From: Megachile rotundata
Lineage: Eukaryota > Arthropoda > Insecta > Hymenoptera > Megachilidae
DNA length: 64,000 bases
NCBI RefSeq assembly: GCF_050947335.1
Contig: NW_027473350.1
Coordinates: 1,240,001 to 1,304,000, forward strand
Direction of reading: 5' to 3'
Below, in pieces: positions 1-18,500 of the stretch. Made by a program: the position numbers and the translations under genes. Position 1 is the first letter of the stretch, and every line of letters begins with the position of its first letter. The notes beneath the pieces were generated by a model that was not told where the DNA came from, made no database searches, and saw only the letters and a program-made list of their open reading frames with translations.

Positions 1-524
1 TACAATCACAATCATACTATCGCAATCATACAATCACAATCATTAGATCACCATCATACAATCACAATCATACAATCATAATCATACAATTACAATCACA
101 CAATCACAATCATACAATCACAATCATACAATCACAATCATACAATCACAATCATACAATCACAATCATACAATCGCAATCATACAATTACAATCTCCAA
201 AATACAATATCCCAAATACAATCATACAATCAGAATCATACAATCACAATCATACAATCACAATCATACAATCACAATCATACAATCACAATCATACTAT
301 CACAATTATACAATCATAATCATACAATCACAATCATACAATCACAATCATACAATCACAATCTTACAATCACAATCATACTACCACAATCACACAATCA
401 CAATCATACAATCACAATCATACAATCAGAATCATACAATCACAATCATACAATCGCAAGCATACAATCGCAATCATACAATCACAATCATACAATCACA
501 ATCATACAATCACAATCATACAAT

Positions 525-566
525 CGCAATTATACAATTACAATCTCCCAAATACAATCATACAAC
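525..566. repeat. diverged 28-bp double unit (CTCCCAAAT variant), first of many
   Basis: One of many places where two adjacent units have diverged together: ACAATTACAATCTC followed by CCAAATACAATCAT. The pair keeps the 14+14 length exactly. CTCCCAAAT begins at 545, 951, 1315, 1749 and 2463, spaced 29, 26, 31 and 51 units, and recurs across both arms. A related form (CTCCAAAATACAATATCCCAAAT in two pieces) occurs as well. It is a useful marker for higher-order repeats. A protein-binding role is possible but nothing in the sequence shows one. Confidence 0.85.
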
Positions 567-3500
567 CACAATCATACAATCACAATCATACAATCACAAT
601 CATACTATCACAATCATACAATCACAATCATGCAATCACAATCATACAATCATAATCAGACAATGACAATCATACAATCACAATCATAGAACCACAATCA
701 GACAATCACAATCATACAATCACAATCATACAATCACAATCATACAATCACAGTCATACAATCACAGTCATACAATCACTATCATACTATCACAATCATA
801 CAATCACAATCATACAATCGCAATCATACAATCGCAATCACACAATCACAATCATACAATCACAATCATACAATCGCAAGAATACAATCACAATCATACA
901 ATCACCATCATACAATCACAATCATACAATCGCAATCATACAATTACAATCTCCCAAATACAATCATACAACCACAATCATACAATCACAATCATTCAAT
1001 CACAATCATACTATCACAATCATACAATCACAATCATGCAATCACAATCATACAATCATAATCACACAGTGACAATCATACAATCACAATCATACAATCA
1101 CAATCATACAATCACAATCATACAATCACAATCATACAATCACAATCATAGAACCACAATCAGACAATCACAATCATACAATCACAATCATACAATCACA
1201 ATCATACCATCACAATCATACAATCACAATCATACAATCGCAAGCATACAATCACAATCATACAATCACAATCATACAATCACAATCATACAATCGCAAT
1301 CATACAATTACAATCTCCCAAATACAATCATACAACCACAATCATACAATCACAATCATACAATCACAATCATACTATCACAATCATACAATCACAATCA
1401 TGCAATCACAATCATACAATCATAATCAGACAATGACAATCATACAATCACAATCATACAATCGCAATCATACAATCACAATCATAGAACCACAATCAGA
1501 CAATCACAATCATACAATCACAATCATACAATCGCAATCATACAATCACAATCATACAATCACAATCATACAATCACAATCATACAATCACAATCATACA
1601 ATCACAATCATACAATCACAATCATACAATCACAATCATACAATCACAATCATACAATCACAGTCATACAATCACAATCTTACAATCACAATCATACTAT
1701 CACAATCACACAATCACAATCATACAATCGCAATCAAACAATTACAATCTCCCAAATACAATCATACAACCACAATCATACAATCACAATCATACAATCA
1801 CAATCATACTATCACAATCATACAATCACAATCATGCAATCACAATCATACAATCATAATCAGACAATGACAATCATACAATCACAATCATACAATCACA
1901 ATCATACAATCACAATCATACAATCACAATCATAGAACCACAATCAGACAATCACAATCATACAATCGCAATCATACAATCGCAATCATACAATCACAAT
2001 CATACAATCATAATCATACAACTACAATCACACAATCACAATCATACAATCACAATCATACAATCACAATCATACAATCACAATCATACAATCACAATCA
2101 TACAATCACAATCATACAATCGCAATCATACAATTACAATCGCCAAATTACAATATCCCAAATACAATCATACAATCAGAATCATACAATCACAATCATA
2201 CAATCACAATCATACAATCACAATCATACTATCACAATTATACAATCATAATCATACAATCACAATCATACAATCACAATCTTACAATCACAATCATACT
2301 ACCACAATCACACAATCACAATCATACAATCACAATCATACAATCAGAATCATACAATCACAATCATACAATCGCAAGCATACAATCACAATCATACAAT
2401 CACAATCATACAATCACAATCATACAATCACAATCATACAATCGCAATCATACAATTACAATCTCCCAAATACAATCATACAACCACAATCATACAATCA
2501 CAATCATACTATCACAATCATACAATCACAATCATGCAATCACAATCATACAATCATAATCAGACAATGACAATCATACAATCACAATCATAGAACCACA
2601 ATCAGACAATCACAATCATACAATCACAATCATACAATCACAATCATACAATCACAGTCATACAATCACAGTCATACAATCACTATCATACTATCACAAT
2701 CATACAATCACAATCATACAATCGCAATCATACAATCGCAATCACACAATCACAATCATACAATCACAATCATACAATCGCAAGAATACAATCACAATCA
2801 TACAATCACCATCATACAATCACAATCATACAATCGCAATCATACAATTACAATCTCCCAAATACAATCATACAACCACAATCATACAATCACAATCATT
2901 CAATCACAATCATACTATCACAATCATACAATCACAATCATGCAATCACAATCATACAATCATAATCACACAGTGACAATCATACAATCACAATCATACA
3001 ATCACAATCATACAATCACAATCATAGAACCACAATCAGGCAATCACAATCATACAATCACAATCATACAATCACAATCATACAATCACAATCATACAAT
3101 CACAATCATACAATCATAATCATACAATTACAATCACACAATCACAATCATACAATCACAATCATACAATCACAATCATACAATCACAATCATACAATCA
3201 CAATCATACAATCACAATCATACAATCACAATCATACAATCGCAAGCTTACAATCACAATCATACAATCACAATCATACAATCACAATCATACAATCACA
3301 ATCATACTATCGCAATCATACAATCACAATCATACCATCACAATCATACAATTACAATCATACAATCACAATCATACAATCACAATCCTAAGATCACAAT
3401 CATACAATCACAATCACACAATCACAATCATACAATCACAATCATACAATCACAATCATACAATCACAATCATACAATCACAATCATACAATCGCAAGCT

Positions 3501-5111
3501 TACAATCACAATCATACAATCACAATCATACAATCACAATCATACAATCACAATCATACAATCACAATTATACAATCACAATCATACTATCACAATCATA
3601 CAATCGCAAGCATACAATCACATTCATACAATCACAATCATACCATCGCAATCATACAATTACAATCTCCCAAATACAATCATACAATCACAATCATACA
3701 ATCACAATCATACAATCACAATCATACAATCAAAATCATACAATCACAATCATACAATCACAATCGTGCAATCACTGTCATACAATCGCAATCATACAAT
3801 CGCAATCATATAATCGCAATCATACAATCACAATCATACAATCGCAAGCATACAATCACAATCATACAATCACAATCATACAATCGCAATCATACAATTA
3901 CAATCTCCCAAATACAATCATACAATCACAATCATACAATCACAATCGTACTATCACAATCATTCAATCACAATCATGCAATCACAATCATACAATCATA
4001 ATCATACAATCACAATCATACAATCACAATCATACAATCACAATCATACAATCCCAATCATACAATTACAATCTCCCAAATACAATCATACAATCACAAT
4101 CATACACTCACAATCATTCAATCACAATCATACAATCACAATCATACGATCACAATCATACAATTACTACTATACAATCACAATCATACAAATACCATCT
4201 TACAATCACAATCATACAATCACAATCATACAATCAAAATCATACAATCGCAATCATACAATCACAATCGTGCAATCACAATCATACAATCGCAATCATA
4301 CAATCGCAATCATACAATCACAATCATACAATCACAATCATACAATCACAATCATACAATCACAATCATACAATCACAATCAAACAATCACAATCATACT
4401 ACCGCAATCATACAATCACAATCATACCATCACAATCATACAATTACAATCATACAATCACAATCATACAATCACTATCATACAATCAAAACCATACAAT
4501 CGCAATCATACTATCACAATCATACAATCAAAATCATACAATCACAATCATACAATCACAATCATACAATCACAATCATACTATCACAATCATACAATCA
4601 CAATCATGCAACCACAATCATACAACCATAATCAGACAATTACAATCATACAATCACAATCATACAATCACAATCATACAATCACAATCATACAATCACA
4701 ATCATACAATCAGAATCATACTATCGCAATCATACGATCACAATCATACCATCACAATCATACAATCACAACCATACAATCAGAATCATACAATCACAAT
4801 CATACAATCACAATCATACAATCACAATCATACAATCACAATCATACTATCACAATCATGCAATCATAATCATACAATCACAGTCATACAATCACAATCG
4901 TACAATCACAGTCATACAATCACAATCTTACAATCACAATCGTACTATCACAATCACACAATCACAGTCATACAATCACAATCATACAATCACAACCATA
5001 CAATCACAATCATACAATCACAATCATACAATCACAATCATACAATCACAATCATGCAATCACAATCATACAATCATAATCATACAATGACAATCATACA
5101 ATCACAATCAT

Positions 5112-5123
5112 ACAATCAATCAT
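5112..5123. repeat. 12-bp short unit (phase break 1)
   Basis: The unit reads ACAATCAATCAT, two bases shorter than the 14-bp consensus (loss of a CA). It shifts the array phase by two bases. Its flanks contain the CATACAATGACAATC variant upstream, which is shared with the other two short units, so the three copies probably descend from one deletion spread by block duplication. Confidence 0.93.
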
Positions 5124-8024
5124 ACAATCACAATCATACTATCGCAATCATACAATCACAATCATACCATCACAATCATACAATTACAATCATGCAATCA
5201 CAATCATACAATCACAATCCTAAGATCACAATCATACAATCACAATCACACAATCACAATCATACAATCACAATCATACAATCACAATCATACAATCACA
5301 ATCATACAATCGCAAGCTTACAATCACAATCATACAATCACAATCATACAATCACAATCATACAATCACAATCATACAATCACAATTATACAATCACAAT
5401 CATACTATCACAATCATACAATCGCAAGCATACAATCACATTCATACAATCACAATCACACCATCGCAATCATACAATTACAATCTCCCAAATACAATCA
5501 TACAATCACAATCATACAATCACAATCATACAATCACAATCATACAATCAAAATCATACAATCACAATCATACAATCACAATCGTGCAATCACTGTCATA
5601 CAATCGCAATCATACAATCGCAATCATATAATCGCAATCGTACAATCACAATCATACAATCGCAAGCATACAATCACAATCATACAATCACAATCATACA
5701 ATCGCAATCATACAATTACAATCTCCCAAATACAATCATACAATCACAATCATACAATCACAATCGTACTATCACAATCATTCAATCACAATCATGCAAT
5801 CACAATCATACAATCATAATCATACAATCACAATCATACAATCACAATCATACAATCACAATCATACAATCCCAATCATACAATTACAATCTCCCAAATA
5901 CAATCATACAATCACAATCATACACTCACAATCATTCAATCACAATCATACAATCACAATCATACGATCACAATCATACAATTACTACTATACAATCACA
6001 ATCATACAAATACCATCTTACAATCACAATCATACAATCACAATCATACAATCACAATCATACAATCACAATCATACAATCACAATCATACAATCAAAAT
6101 CATACAATCGCAATCATACAATCACAATCGTGCAATCACAATCATACAATCGCAATCATACAATCGCAATCATACAATCACAATCATACAATCACAATCA
6201 TACAATCACAATCATACAATCACAATCATACAATCACAATCATACAATCGCAATCATACAATCGCAATCATACAATCACAATCATACAATCACAATCATA
6301 CAATCACAATCATACAATCACAATCATACAATCACAATCAAACAATCACAATCATACTACCGCAATCATACAATCACAATCATACCATCACAATCATACA
6401 ATTACAATCATACAATCACAATCATACAATCACTATCATACAATCAAAACCATACAATCGCAATCATACTATCACAATCATACAATCAAAATCATACAAT
6501 CACAATCATACAATCACAATCATACAATCACAATCATACTATCACAATCATACAATCACAATCATGCAACCACAATCATACAACCATAATCAGACAATTA
6601 CAATCATACAATCACAATCATACAATCACAATCATACAATCACAATCATACAATCACAATCATACAATCACAATCATACAATCAGAATCATACTATCGCA
6701 ATCATACGATCACAATCATACCATCACAATCATACAATCACAACCATACAATCAGAATCATACAATCACAATCATACAATCATAATCATACAATCACAAT
6801 CATACAATCGCAATCATACAATCACAATATTACAATCACAATCATACAATCACAATCGTACTATCGCAATCATACAATCACAATCATACCATCACCATCA
6901 TACAATCACAATCATACAATCATAATCATACAATTACAATCATTCAATCACAATCGTACAATCACAATCATACAATCACAATCATACAATCACAATCATA
7001 CAATCGCAATCATACAATTACAATCTCCAAAATACAATCTCCCAAATACAATCATACAATCAGAATCATACAATCACAATCATACAATCACAATCATACA
7101 ATCACAATCATACTATCACAATCATGCAATCATAATCATACCATCACAATCATACAATTACAATCATACAATCACAATCATACAATCACAATCCTAAGAT
7201 CACAATCATACAATCACAATCACACAATCACAATCATACAATCACAATCATACAATCACAATCATACAATCACAATCATACAATCGCAAGCTTACAATCA
7301 CAATCATACAATCACAATCATACAATCACAATCATACAATCGCAATCATACAATCACAATTATACAATCACAATTATACAATCACAATCATACTATCACA
7401 ATCATACAATCGCAAGCATACAATCACATTCATACAATCACAATCATACCATCGCAATCATACAATTACAATCTCCCAAATACAATCATACAATCACAAT
7501 CATACAATCACAATCATACAATCACAATCATACAATCACAATCATACAATCAAAATCATACAATCACAATCATACAATCACAATCGTGCAATCACTGTCA
7601 TACAATCGCAATCATACAATCGCAATCATATAATCGCAATCATACAATCACAATCATACAATCGCAAGCATACAATCACAATCATACAATCACAATCATA
7701 CAATCGCAATCATACAATTACAATCTCCCAAATACAATCATACAATCACAATCATACAATCACAATCGTACTATCACAATCATTCAATCACAATCATGCA
7801 ATCACAATCATACAATCATAATCATACAATCACAATCATACAATCACAATCATACAATCACAATCATACAATCACAATCATACAATCCCAATCATACAAT
7901 TACAATCTCCCAAATACAATCATACAATCACAATCATACACTCACAATCATTCAATCACAATCATACAATCACAATCATACGATCACAATCATACAATTA
8001 CTACTATACAATCACAATCATACA

Positions 8025-9900
8025 AATACCATCTTACAATCACAATCATACAATCACAATCATACAATCACAATCATACAATCACAATCATACAATCAAA
8101 ATCATACAATCGCAATCATACAATCACAATCGTGCAATCACAATCATACAATCGCAATCATACAATCGCAATCATACAATCACAATCATACAATCACAAT
8201 CATACAATCACAATCATACAATCACAATCATACAATCACAATCAAACAATCACAATCATACTACCGCAATCATACAATCACAATCATACCATCACAATCA
8301 TACAATTACAATCATACAATCACAATCATACAATCACTATCATACAATCAAAACCATACAATCGCAATCATACTATCACAATCATACAATCAAAATCATA
8401 CAATCACAATCATACAATCACAATCATACAATCACAATCATACTATCACAATCATACAATCACAATCATGCAACCACAATCATACAACCATAATCAGACA
8501 ATTACAATCATACAATCACAATCATACAATCACAATCATACAATCACAATCATACAATCAGAATCATACTATCGCAATCATACGATCACAATCATACCAT
8601 CACAATCATACAATCACAACCATACAATCAGAATCATACAATCACAATCATACAATCATAATCATACAATCACAATCATACAATCGCAATCATACAATCA
8701 CAATATTACAATCACAATCATACAATCACAATCGTACTATCGCAATCATACAATCACAATCATACCATCACCATCATACAATCACAATCATACAATCATA
8801 ATCATACAATTACAATCATTCAATCACAATCGTACAATCACAATCATACAATCACAATCATACAATCACAATCATACAATCGCAATCATACAATTACAAT
8901 CTCCAAAATACAATCTCCCAAATACAATCATACAATCAGAATCATACAATCACAATCATACAATCACAATCATACAATCACAATCATACTATCACAATCA
9001 TGCAATCATAATCATACAATCACAGTCATACAATCACAATCGTACAATCACAGTCATACAATCACAATCTTACAATCACAATCGTACTATCACAATCACA
9101 CAATCACAGTCATACAATCACAATCATACAATCACAACCATACAATCACAATCATACAATCACAATCATACAATCACAATCATACAATCACAATCATGCA
9201 ATCACAATCATACAATCATAATCATACAATGACAATCATACAATCACAATCATACAATCAATCATACAATCACAATCATACGTTCACAATCAGACAATCA
9301 CAATCATACCATCACCATCATACAATCGCAATCATACAATTACAATCTCCAAAATACAATATCCCAAATACAATCATACAATCAGAATCGTACAATCACA
9401 ATCATACAATCACAATCATACAATCACAATCATACTATCACAATCATACAATCATAATCATACAATCACAATCATACAATCACAATCATACAATCACAAT
9501 CATACAATCACAGTCATACAATCACAATCTTACAATCACAATCATACTATCACAATCACACAATCACAATCATACAATCACAATCATACAATCAGAATCA
9601 TACAATCACAATCGTACAATCGCAAGCATACAATCACAGTCATACAATCACCATCATACAATCACAATCATACAATCGCAATCATACAATTACAATCTCC
9701 CAAATACAATCATACAACCACAATCATACAATCACAATCATGCAATCACAATCATACAATCATAATCAGACAATGACAATCATACAATCACAATCATACA
9801 ATCACAATCATACAATCACAATCATAGAACCACAATCAGACAATCACAATCATACAATCACAATCATACAATCACAATCATACAATCACAATCATACTAT
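8025..9900. repeat. satellite block duplicated at 22.7-24.5 kb (copy 1)
   Basis: This block shares its order of unit variants with the segment starting near 22681, at an offset of 14656 bp. Matching landmarks are the AAATACCATCTTAC variant (8023/22679), the short 12-bp unit (9254/23910) and the CATACGTTCAC variant just after it. One unit differs near the end, changing the offset to 14642. Boundaries are approximate because they were read by eye. Confidence 0.75.
9254..9265. repeat. 12-bp short unit (phase break 2)
   Basis: ACAATCAATCAT again, in the same variant context as the unit at 5112. It is followed by the CATACGTTCACAATCAGAC variant, which ties it to the copy at 23910. Confidence 0.93.
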
Positions 9901-12900
9901 CACAATCATACTATCACAATCATACAATCACAATCATACAATCGCAAGCATACAATCACAATCATACAATCACAATCATACAATCACAATCATACAATCG
10001 CAATCATACAATTACAATCTCCCAAATACAATCATACAACCACAATCATACAATCACAATCATACTATCGCAATCATACAATCACAATCATACCATCACA
10101 ATCATACAATTACAATCATACAATCACAATCATACAATCACAATCCTAAGATCACAATCATACAATCACAATCACACAATCACAATCATACAATCACAAT
10201 CATACAATCACAATCATACAATCACAATCATACAATCGCAAGCTTACAATCACAATCATACAATCACAATCATACAATCACAATCATACAATCACAATTA
10301 TACAATCACAATCATACTATCACAATCATACAATCGCAAGCATACAATCACATTCATACAATCACAATCATACCATCGCAATCATACAATTACAATCTCC
10401 CAAATACAATCATACAATCACAATCATACAATCACAATCATACAATCACAATCATACAATCAAAATTATACAATCACAATCATACAATCACAATCGTGCA
10501 ATCACTGTCATACAATCGCAATCATACAATCGCAATCATATAATCGCAATCATACAATCACAATCATACAATCGCAAGCATACAATCACAATCATACAAT
10601 CACAATCATACAATCGCAATCATACAATTACAATCTCCCAAATACAATCATACAATCACAATCATACAATCACAATCGTACTATCACAATCATTCAATCA
10701 CAATCATGCAATCACAATCATACAATCATAATCATACAATCACAATCATACAATCACAATCATACAATCACAATCATACAATCCCAATCATACAATTACA
10801 ATCTCCCAAATACAATCATACAATCACAATCATACACTCACAATCATTCAATCACAATCATACAATCACAATCATACGATCACAATCATACAATTACTAC
10901 TATACAATCACAATCATACAAATACCATCTTACAATCACAATCATACAATCACAATCATACAATCACAATCATACAATCACAATCATACAATCAAAATCA
11001 TACAATCGCAATCATACAATCACAATCGTGCAATCACAATCATACAATCGCAATCATACAATCGCAATCATACAATCACAATCATACAATCACAATCATA
11101 CAATCACAATCATACAATCACAATCATACAATCACAATCAAACAATCACAAACATACTACCGCAATCATACAATCACAATCATACCATCACAATCATACA
11201 ATTACAATCATACAATCACAATCATACAATCACTATCATACAATCAAAACCATACAATCGCAATCATACTATCACAATCATACAATCAAAATCATACAAT
11301 CACAATCATACAATCACAATCATACAATCACAATCATACTATCACAATCATACAATCACAATCATGCAACCACAATCATACAACCATAATCAGACAATTA
11401 CAATCATACAATCACAATCATACAATCACAATCATACAATCACAATCATACAATCACAATCATACAATCACAATCGTACAATCACAATCATACAATCACA
11501 GTCATACGATCAGAGTCATACAATCACAATCATACTATCACAATCATACAATCACAATCATACAATCACAATCATACAATCGCAATCATACAATCACAAT
11601 CACACAATCACAATATTACAATCACAATCATACAATCACAATCGTACTATCGCAATCATACAATCACAATCATACCATCACCATCATACAATCACAATCA
11701 TACAATCATAATCATACAATTACAATCATACAATCACAATCATACAATCACAATCATACAATCACAATCATACAATCACAATCATACAATCGCAATCATA
11801 CAATTACAATCTCCAAAATACAATCTCCCAAATACAATCATACAATCAGAATCATACAATCACAATCATACAATCACAATCCTACAATCACAATCATACT
11901 ATCACAATCATACAATCATAATCATACAATCACAATCATACAATCACAATCGTACAATCACAGTCATACAGTCACAATCTTACAATCACAATCATACTAT
12001 CACAATCACACAATCACAATCATACAATCACAATCATACAATCACAATCATACAATCACAATCATGCAATCGCAATCATACAATCATAATCATACAATGA
12101 CAATCATACAATCACAATCATACAATCACAATCCTACAATCACAATCATACTATCACAATCACACAATCACAATCATACAATCACAATCATACAATCAGA
12201 ATCGTACAATCACAATCATACAATCACAATCTTCCAGTCACAATCATACAATCACAATCATACAATCATAATCATACAATCACAATCATACAATCACAAT
12301 CATACTATCGCATTCATACAATCACAATCATACCATCACAATCATACAATTACAATCATACAATCACAATCATACAATCACAATCATACAATCACAATCA
12401 TAAGATCACAATCATACAATCACAATCACACAATCACAATCATAGAATCACAATCATACAATCACAATCATAGAATCAGAATCATACAATCACAATCATA
12501 CAACCACAGTCAGACAATCACAATCATACAATCACAATCATACAAACACAATCATACAATCGCAGTCATACAATCACAGTCATACAATCACAATTATACT
12601 ATCACAATCATACAATCACAATCATACAACCACAATCAGACAATCACAATCATACAATCACAATCATACAATCACAATCATACAATCACAGTCATACAAT
12701 CACAGTCATACAATCACAATCATACTATCACAATCATACAATCACAATCATACAATCACAATCATACAATCACAATCATACAATCCTAATCATACAATCA
12801 CAATCATACAATCGCAATCATACAATCAAAATATTACAATCACAATCATACAATCACAATCATACTATCGCAATCATACAATCACAATCATAAGATCACC

Positions 12901-15540
12901 ATCATACAATCACAATCATACAATCATAATCATACAATTACAATCACACAATCACAATCATACAATCACAATCATACAATCACAATCATACAATCACAAT
13001 CATACAATCACAATCATACAATCGCAATCATACAATTACAATCTCCAAAATACAATATCCCAAATACAATCATACAATCAGAATCATACAATCACAATCA
13101 TACAATCACAATCATACAATCACAATCATACAATCACAATCATACTATCACAATTATACAATCATAATCGTACAATCACAATCATACAATCACAATCATA
13201 CAATCACAATCTTACAATCACAATCATACTACCACAATCACACAATCACAATCATACAATCACAATCATACAATCAGAATCATACAATCACAATCATACA
13301 ATCGCAAGCATACAATCGCAATCATACAATCACAATCATACAATCACAATCATACAATCGCAATTATACAATTACAATCTCCCAAATACAATCATACAAC
13401 CACAATCATACAATCACAATCATACAATCACAATCATACTATCACAATCATACAATCACAATCATGCAATCACAATCATACAATCATAATCAGACAATGA
13501 CAATCATACAATCACAATCATAGAACCACAATCAGACAATCACAATCATACAATCACAATCATACAATCACAATCATACAATCACAGTCATACAATCACA
13601 GTCATACAATCACTATCATACTATCACAATCATACAATCACAATCATACAATCGCAATCATACAATCGCAATCACACAATCACAATCATACAATCACAAT
13701 CATACAATCGCAAGAATACAATCACAATCATACAATCACCATCATACAATCACAATCATACAATCGCAATCATACAATTACAATCTCCCAAATACAATCA
13801 TACAACCACAATCATACAATCACAATCATTCAATCACAATCATACTATCACAATCATACAATCACAATCATGCAATCACAATCATACAATCATAATCACA
13901 CAGTGACAATCATACAATCACAATCATACAATCACAATCATACAATCACAATCATACAATCACAATCATAGAACCACAATCAGACAATCACAATCATACA
14001 ATCACAATCATACAATCACAATCATACCATCACAATCATACAATCACAATCATACAATCGCAAGCATACAATCACAATCATACAATCACAATCATACAAT
14101 CACAATCATACAATCGCAATCATACAATTACAATCTCCCAAATACAATCATACAACCACAATCATACAATCACAATCATGCAATCACAATCATACTATCA
14201 CAATCATACAATCACAATCATGCAATCACAATCATACAATCATAATCAGACAATGACAATCATACAATCACAATCATACAATCACAATCATACAATCACA
14301 ATCATAGAACCACAATCAGACAATCACAATCATACAATCACAATCATACAATCGCAATCATACAATCACAATCATACAATCACAATCATACAATCACAAT
14401 CATACAATCACAATCATACAATTACAATCACACAATCACAATCATACAATCACAATCATACAATCACAATCATACAATCACAATCATACAATCACAATCA
14501 TACTATCACAATCACACAATCACAATCATACAATCGCAATCAAACAATTACAATCTCCCAAATACAATCATACAACCACAATCATACAATCACAATCATA
14601 CAATCACAATCATACTATCACAATCATACAATCACAATCATGCAATCACAATCATACAATCATAATCAGACAATGACAATCATACAATCACAATCATACA
14701 ATCACAATCATACAATCACAATCATAGAACCACAATCAGACAATCACAATCATACAATCGCAATCATACAATCGCAATCATACAATCACAATCATACAAT
14801 CATAATCATACAACTACAATCACACAATCACAATCATACAATCACAATCATACAATCACAATCATACAATCACAATCATACAATCACAATCATACAATCG
14901 CAATCATACAATTACAATCTCCAAATTACAATATCCCAAATACAATCATACAATCAGAATCATACAATCACAATCATACAATCACAATCATACAATCACA
15001 ATCATACTATCACAATTATACAATCATAATCATACAATCACAATCATACAATCACAATCTTACAATCACAATCATACTACCACAATCACACAATCACAAT
15101 CATACAATCACAATCATACAATCAGAATCATACAATCACAATCATACAATCGCAAGCATACAATCACAATCATACAATCACAATCATACAATCACAATCA
15201 TACAATCGCAATCATACAATTACAATCTCCCAAATACAATCATACAACCACAATCATACAATCACAATCATACTATCACAATCATACAATCACAATCATG
15301 CAATCACAATCATACAATCATAATCAGACAATGACAATCATACAATCACAATCATAGAACCACAATCAGACAATCACAATCATACAATCACAATCATACT
15401 ATCACAATCATACAATCACAATCATGCAACCACAATCATACAACCATAATCAGACAATTACAATCATACAATCACAATCATACAATCACAATCATACAAT
15501 CACAATCATACAATCAGAATCATACTATCGCAATCATACG
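9857..15540. repeat. 5684-bp higher-order block, copy A
   Basis: This block is followed directly by a near-identical copy. The period is 5684 bp, exactly 406 units of 14. Identity of the two copies begins at 9857/15541, since 9856 is A and 15540 is G. It ends at 15553/21237, since 15554 is A and 21238 is C. The junction is therefore ambiguous by 13 bp, about one unit. Two substitutions seen between copies are 13089 C versus 18773 T and 13170 G versus 18854 A. The simplest reading is one recent unequal exchange or replication-based duplication. Confidence 0.92.
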
Positions 15541-18500
15541 ATCACAATCATACAATCACAATCATACAATCACAATCATACTATCACAATCATACTATCA
15601 CAATCATACAATCACAATCATACAATCGCAAGCATACAATCACAATCATACAATCACAATCATACAATCACAATCATACAATCGCAATCATACAATTACA
15701 ATCTCCCAAATACAATCATACAACCACAATCATACAATCACAATCATACTATCGCAATCATACAATCACAATCATACCATCACAATCATACAATTACAAT
15801 CATACAATCACAATCATACAATCACAATCCTAAGATCACAATCATACAATCACAATCACACAATCACAATCATACAATCACAATCATACAATCACAATCA
15901 TACAATCACAATCATACAATCGCAAGCTTACAATCACAATCATACAATCACAATCATACAATCACAATCATACAATCACAATTATACAATCACAATCATA
16001 CTATCACAATCATACAATCGCAAGCATACAATCACATTCATACAATCACAATCATACCATCGCAATCATACAATTACAATCTCCCAAATACAATCATACA
16101 ATCACAATCATACAATCACAATCATACAATCACAATCATACAATCAAAATTATACAATCACAATCATACAATCACAATCGTGCAATCACTGTCATACAAT
16201 CGCAATCATACAATCGCAATCATATAATCGCAATCATACAATCACAATCATACAATCGCAAGCATACAATCACAATCATACAATCACAATCATACAATCG
16301 CAATCATACAATTACAATCTCCCAAATACAATCATACAATCACAATCATACAATCACAATCGTACTATCACAATCATTCAATCACAATCATGCAATCACA
16401 ATCATACAATCATAATCATACAATCACAATCATACAATCACAATCATACAATCACAATCATACAATCCCAATCATACAATTACAATCTCCCAAATACAAT
16501 CATACAATCACAATCATACACTCACAATCATTCAATCACAATCATACAATCACAATCATACGATCACAATCATACAATTACTACTATACAATCACAATCA
16601 TACAAATACCATCTTACAATCACAATCATACAATCACAATCATACAATCACAATCATACAATCACAATCATACAATCAAAATCATACAATCGCAATCATA
16701 CAATCACAATCGTGCAATCACAATCATACAATCGCAATCATACAATCGCAATCATACAATCACAATCATACAATCACAATCATACAATCACAATCATACA
16801 ATCACAATCATACAATCACAATCAAACAATCACAAACATACTACCGCAATCATACAATCACAATCATACCATCACAATCATACAATTACAATCATACAAT
16901 CACAATCATACAATCACTATCATACAATCAAAACCATACAATCGCAATCATACTATCACAATCATACAATCAAAATCATACAATCACAATCATACAATCA
17001 CAATCATACAATCACAATCATACTATCACAATCATACAATCACAATCATGCAACCACAATCATACAACCATAATCAGACAATTACAATCATACAATCACA
17101 ATCATACAATCACAATCATACAATCACAATCATACAATCACAATCATACAATCACAATCGTACAATCACAATCATACAATCACAGTCATACGATCAGAGT
17201 CATACAATCACAATCATACTATCACAATCATACAATCACAATCATACAATCACAATCATACAATCGCAATCATACAATCACAATCACACAATCACAATAT
17301 TACAATCACAATCATACAATCACAATCGTACTATCGCAATCATACAATCACAATCATACCATCACCATCATACAATCACAATCATACAATCATAATCATA
17401 CAATTACAATCATACAATCACAATCATACAATCACAATCATACAATCACAATCATACAATCACAATCATACAATCGCAATCATACAATTACAATCTCCAA
17501 AATACAATCTCCCAAATACAATCATACAATCAGAATCATACAATCACAATCATACAATCACAATCCTACAATCACAATCATACTATCACAATCATACAAT
17601 CATAATCATACAATCACAATCATACAATCACAATCGTACAATCACAGTCATACAGTCACAATCTTACAATCACAATCATACTATCACAATCACACAATCA
17701 CAATCATACAATCACAATCATACAATCACAATCATACAATCACAATCATGCAATCGCAATCATACAATCATAATCATACAATGACAATCATACAATCACA
17801 ATCATACAATCACAATCCTACAATCACAATCATACTATCACAATCACACAATCACAATCATACAATCACAATCATACAATCAGAATCGTACAATCACAAT
17901 CATACAATCACAATCTTCCAGTCACAATCATACAATCACAATCATACAATCATAATCATACAATCACAATCATACAATCACAATCATACTATCGCATTCA
18001 TACAATCACAATCATACCATCACAATCATACAATTACAATCATACAATCACAATCATACAATCACAATCATACAATCACAATCATAAGATCACAATCATA
18101 CAATCACAATCACACAATCACAATCATAGAATCACAATCATACAATCACAATCATAGAATCAGAATCATACAATCACAATCATACAACCACAGTCAGACA
18201 ATCACAATCATACAATCACAATCATACAAACACAATCATACAATCGCAGTCATACAATCACAGTCATACAATCACAATTATACTATCACAATCATACAAT
18301 CACAATCATACAACCACAATCAGACAATCACAATCATACAATCACAATCATACAATCACAATCATACAATCACAGTCATACAATCACAGTCATACAATCA
18401 CAATCATACTATCACAATCATACAATCACAATCATACAATCACAATCATACAATCACAATCATACAATCCTAATCATACAATCACAATCATACAATCGCA

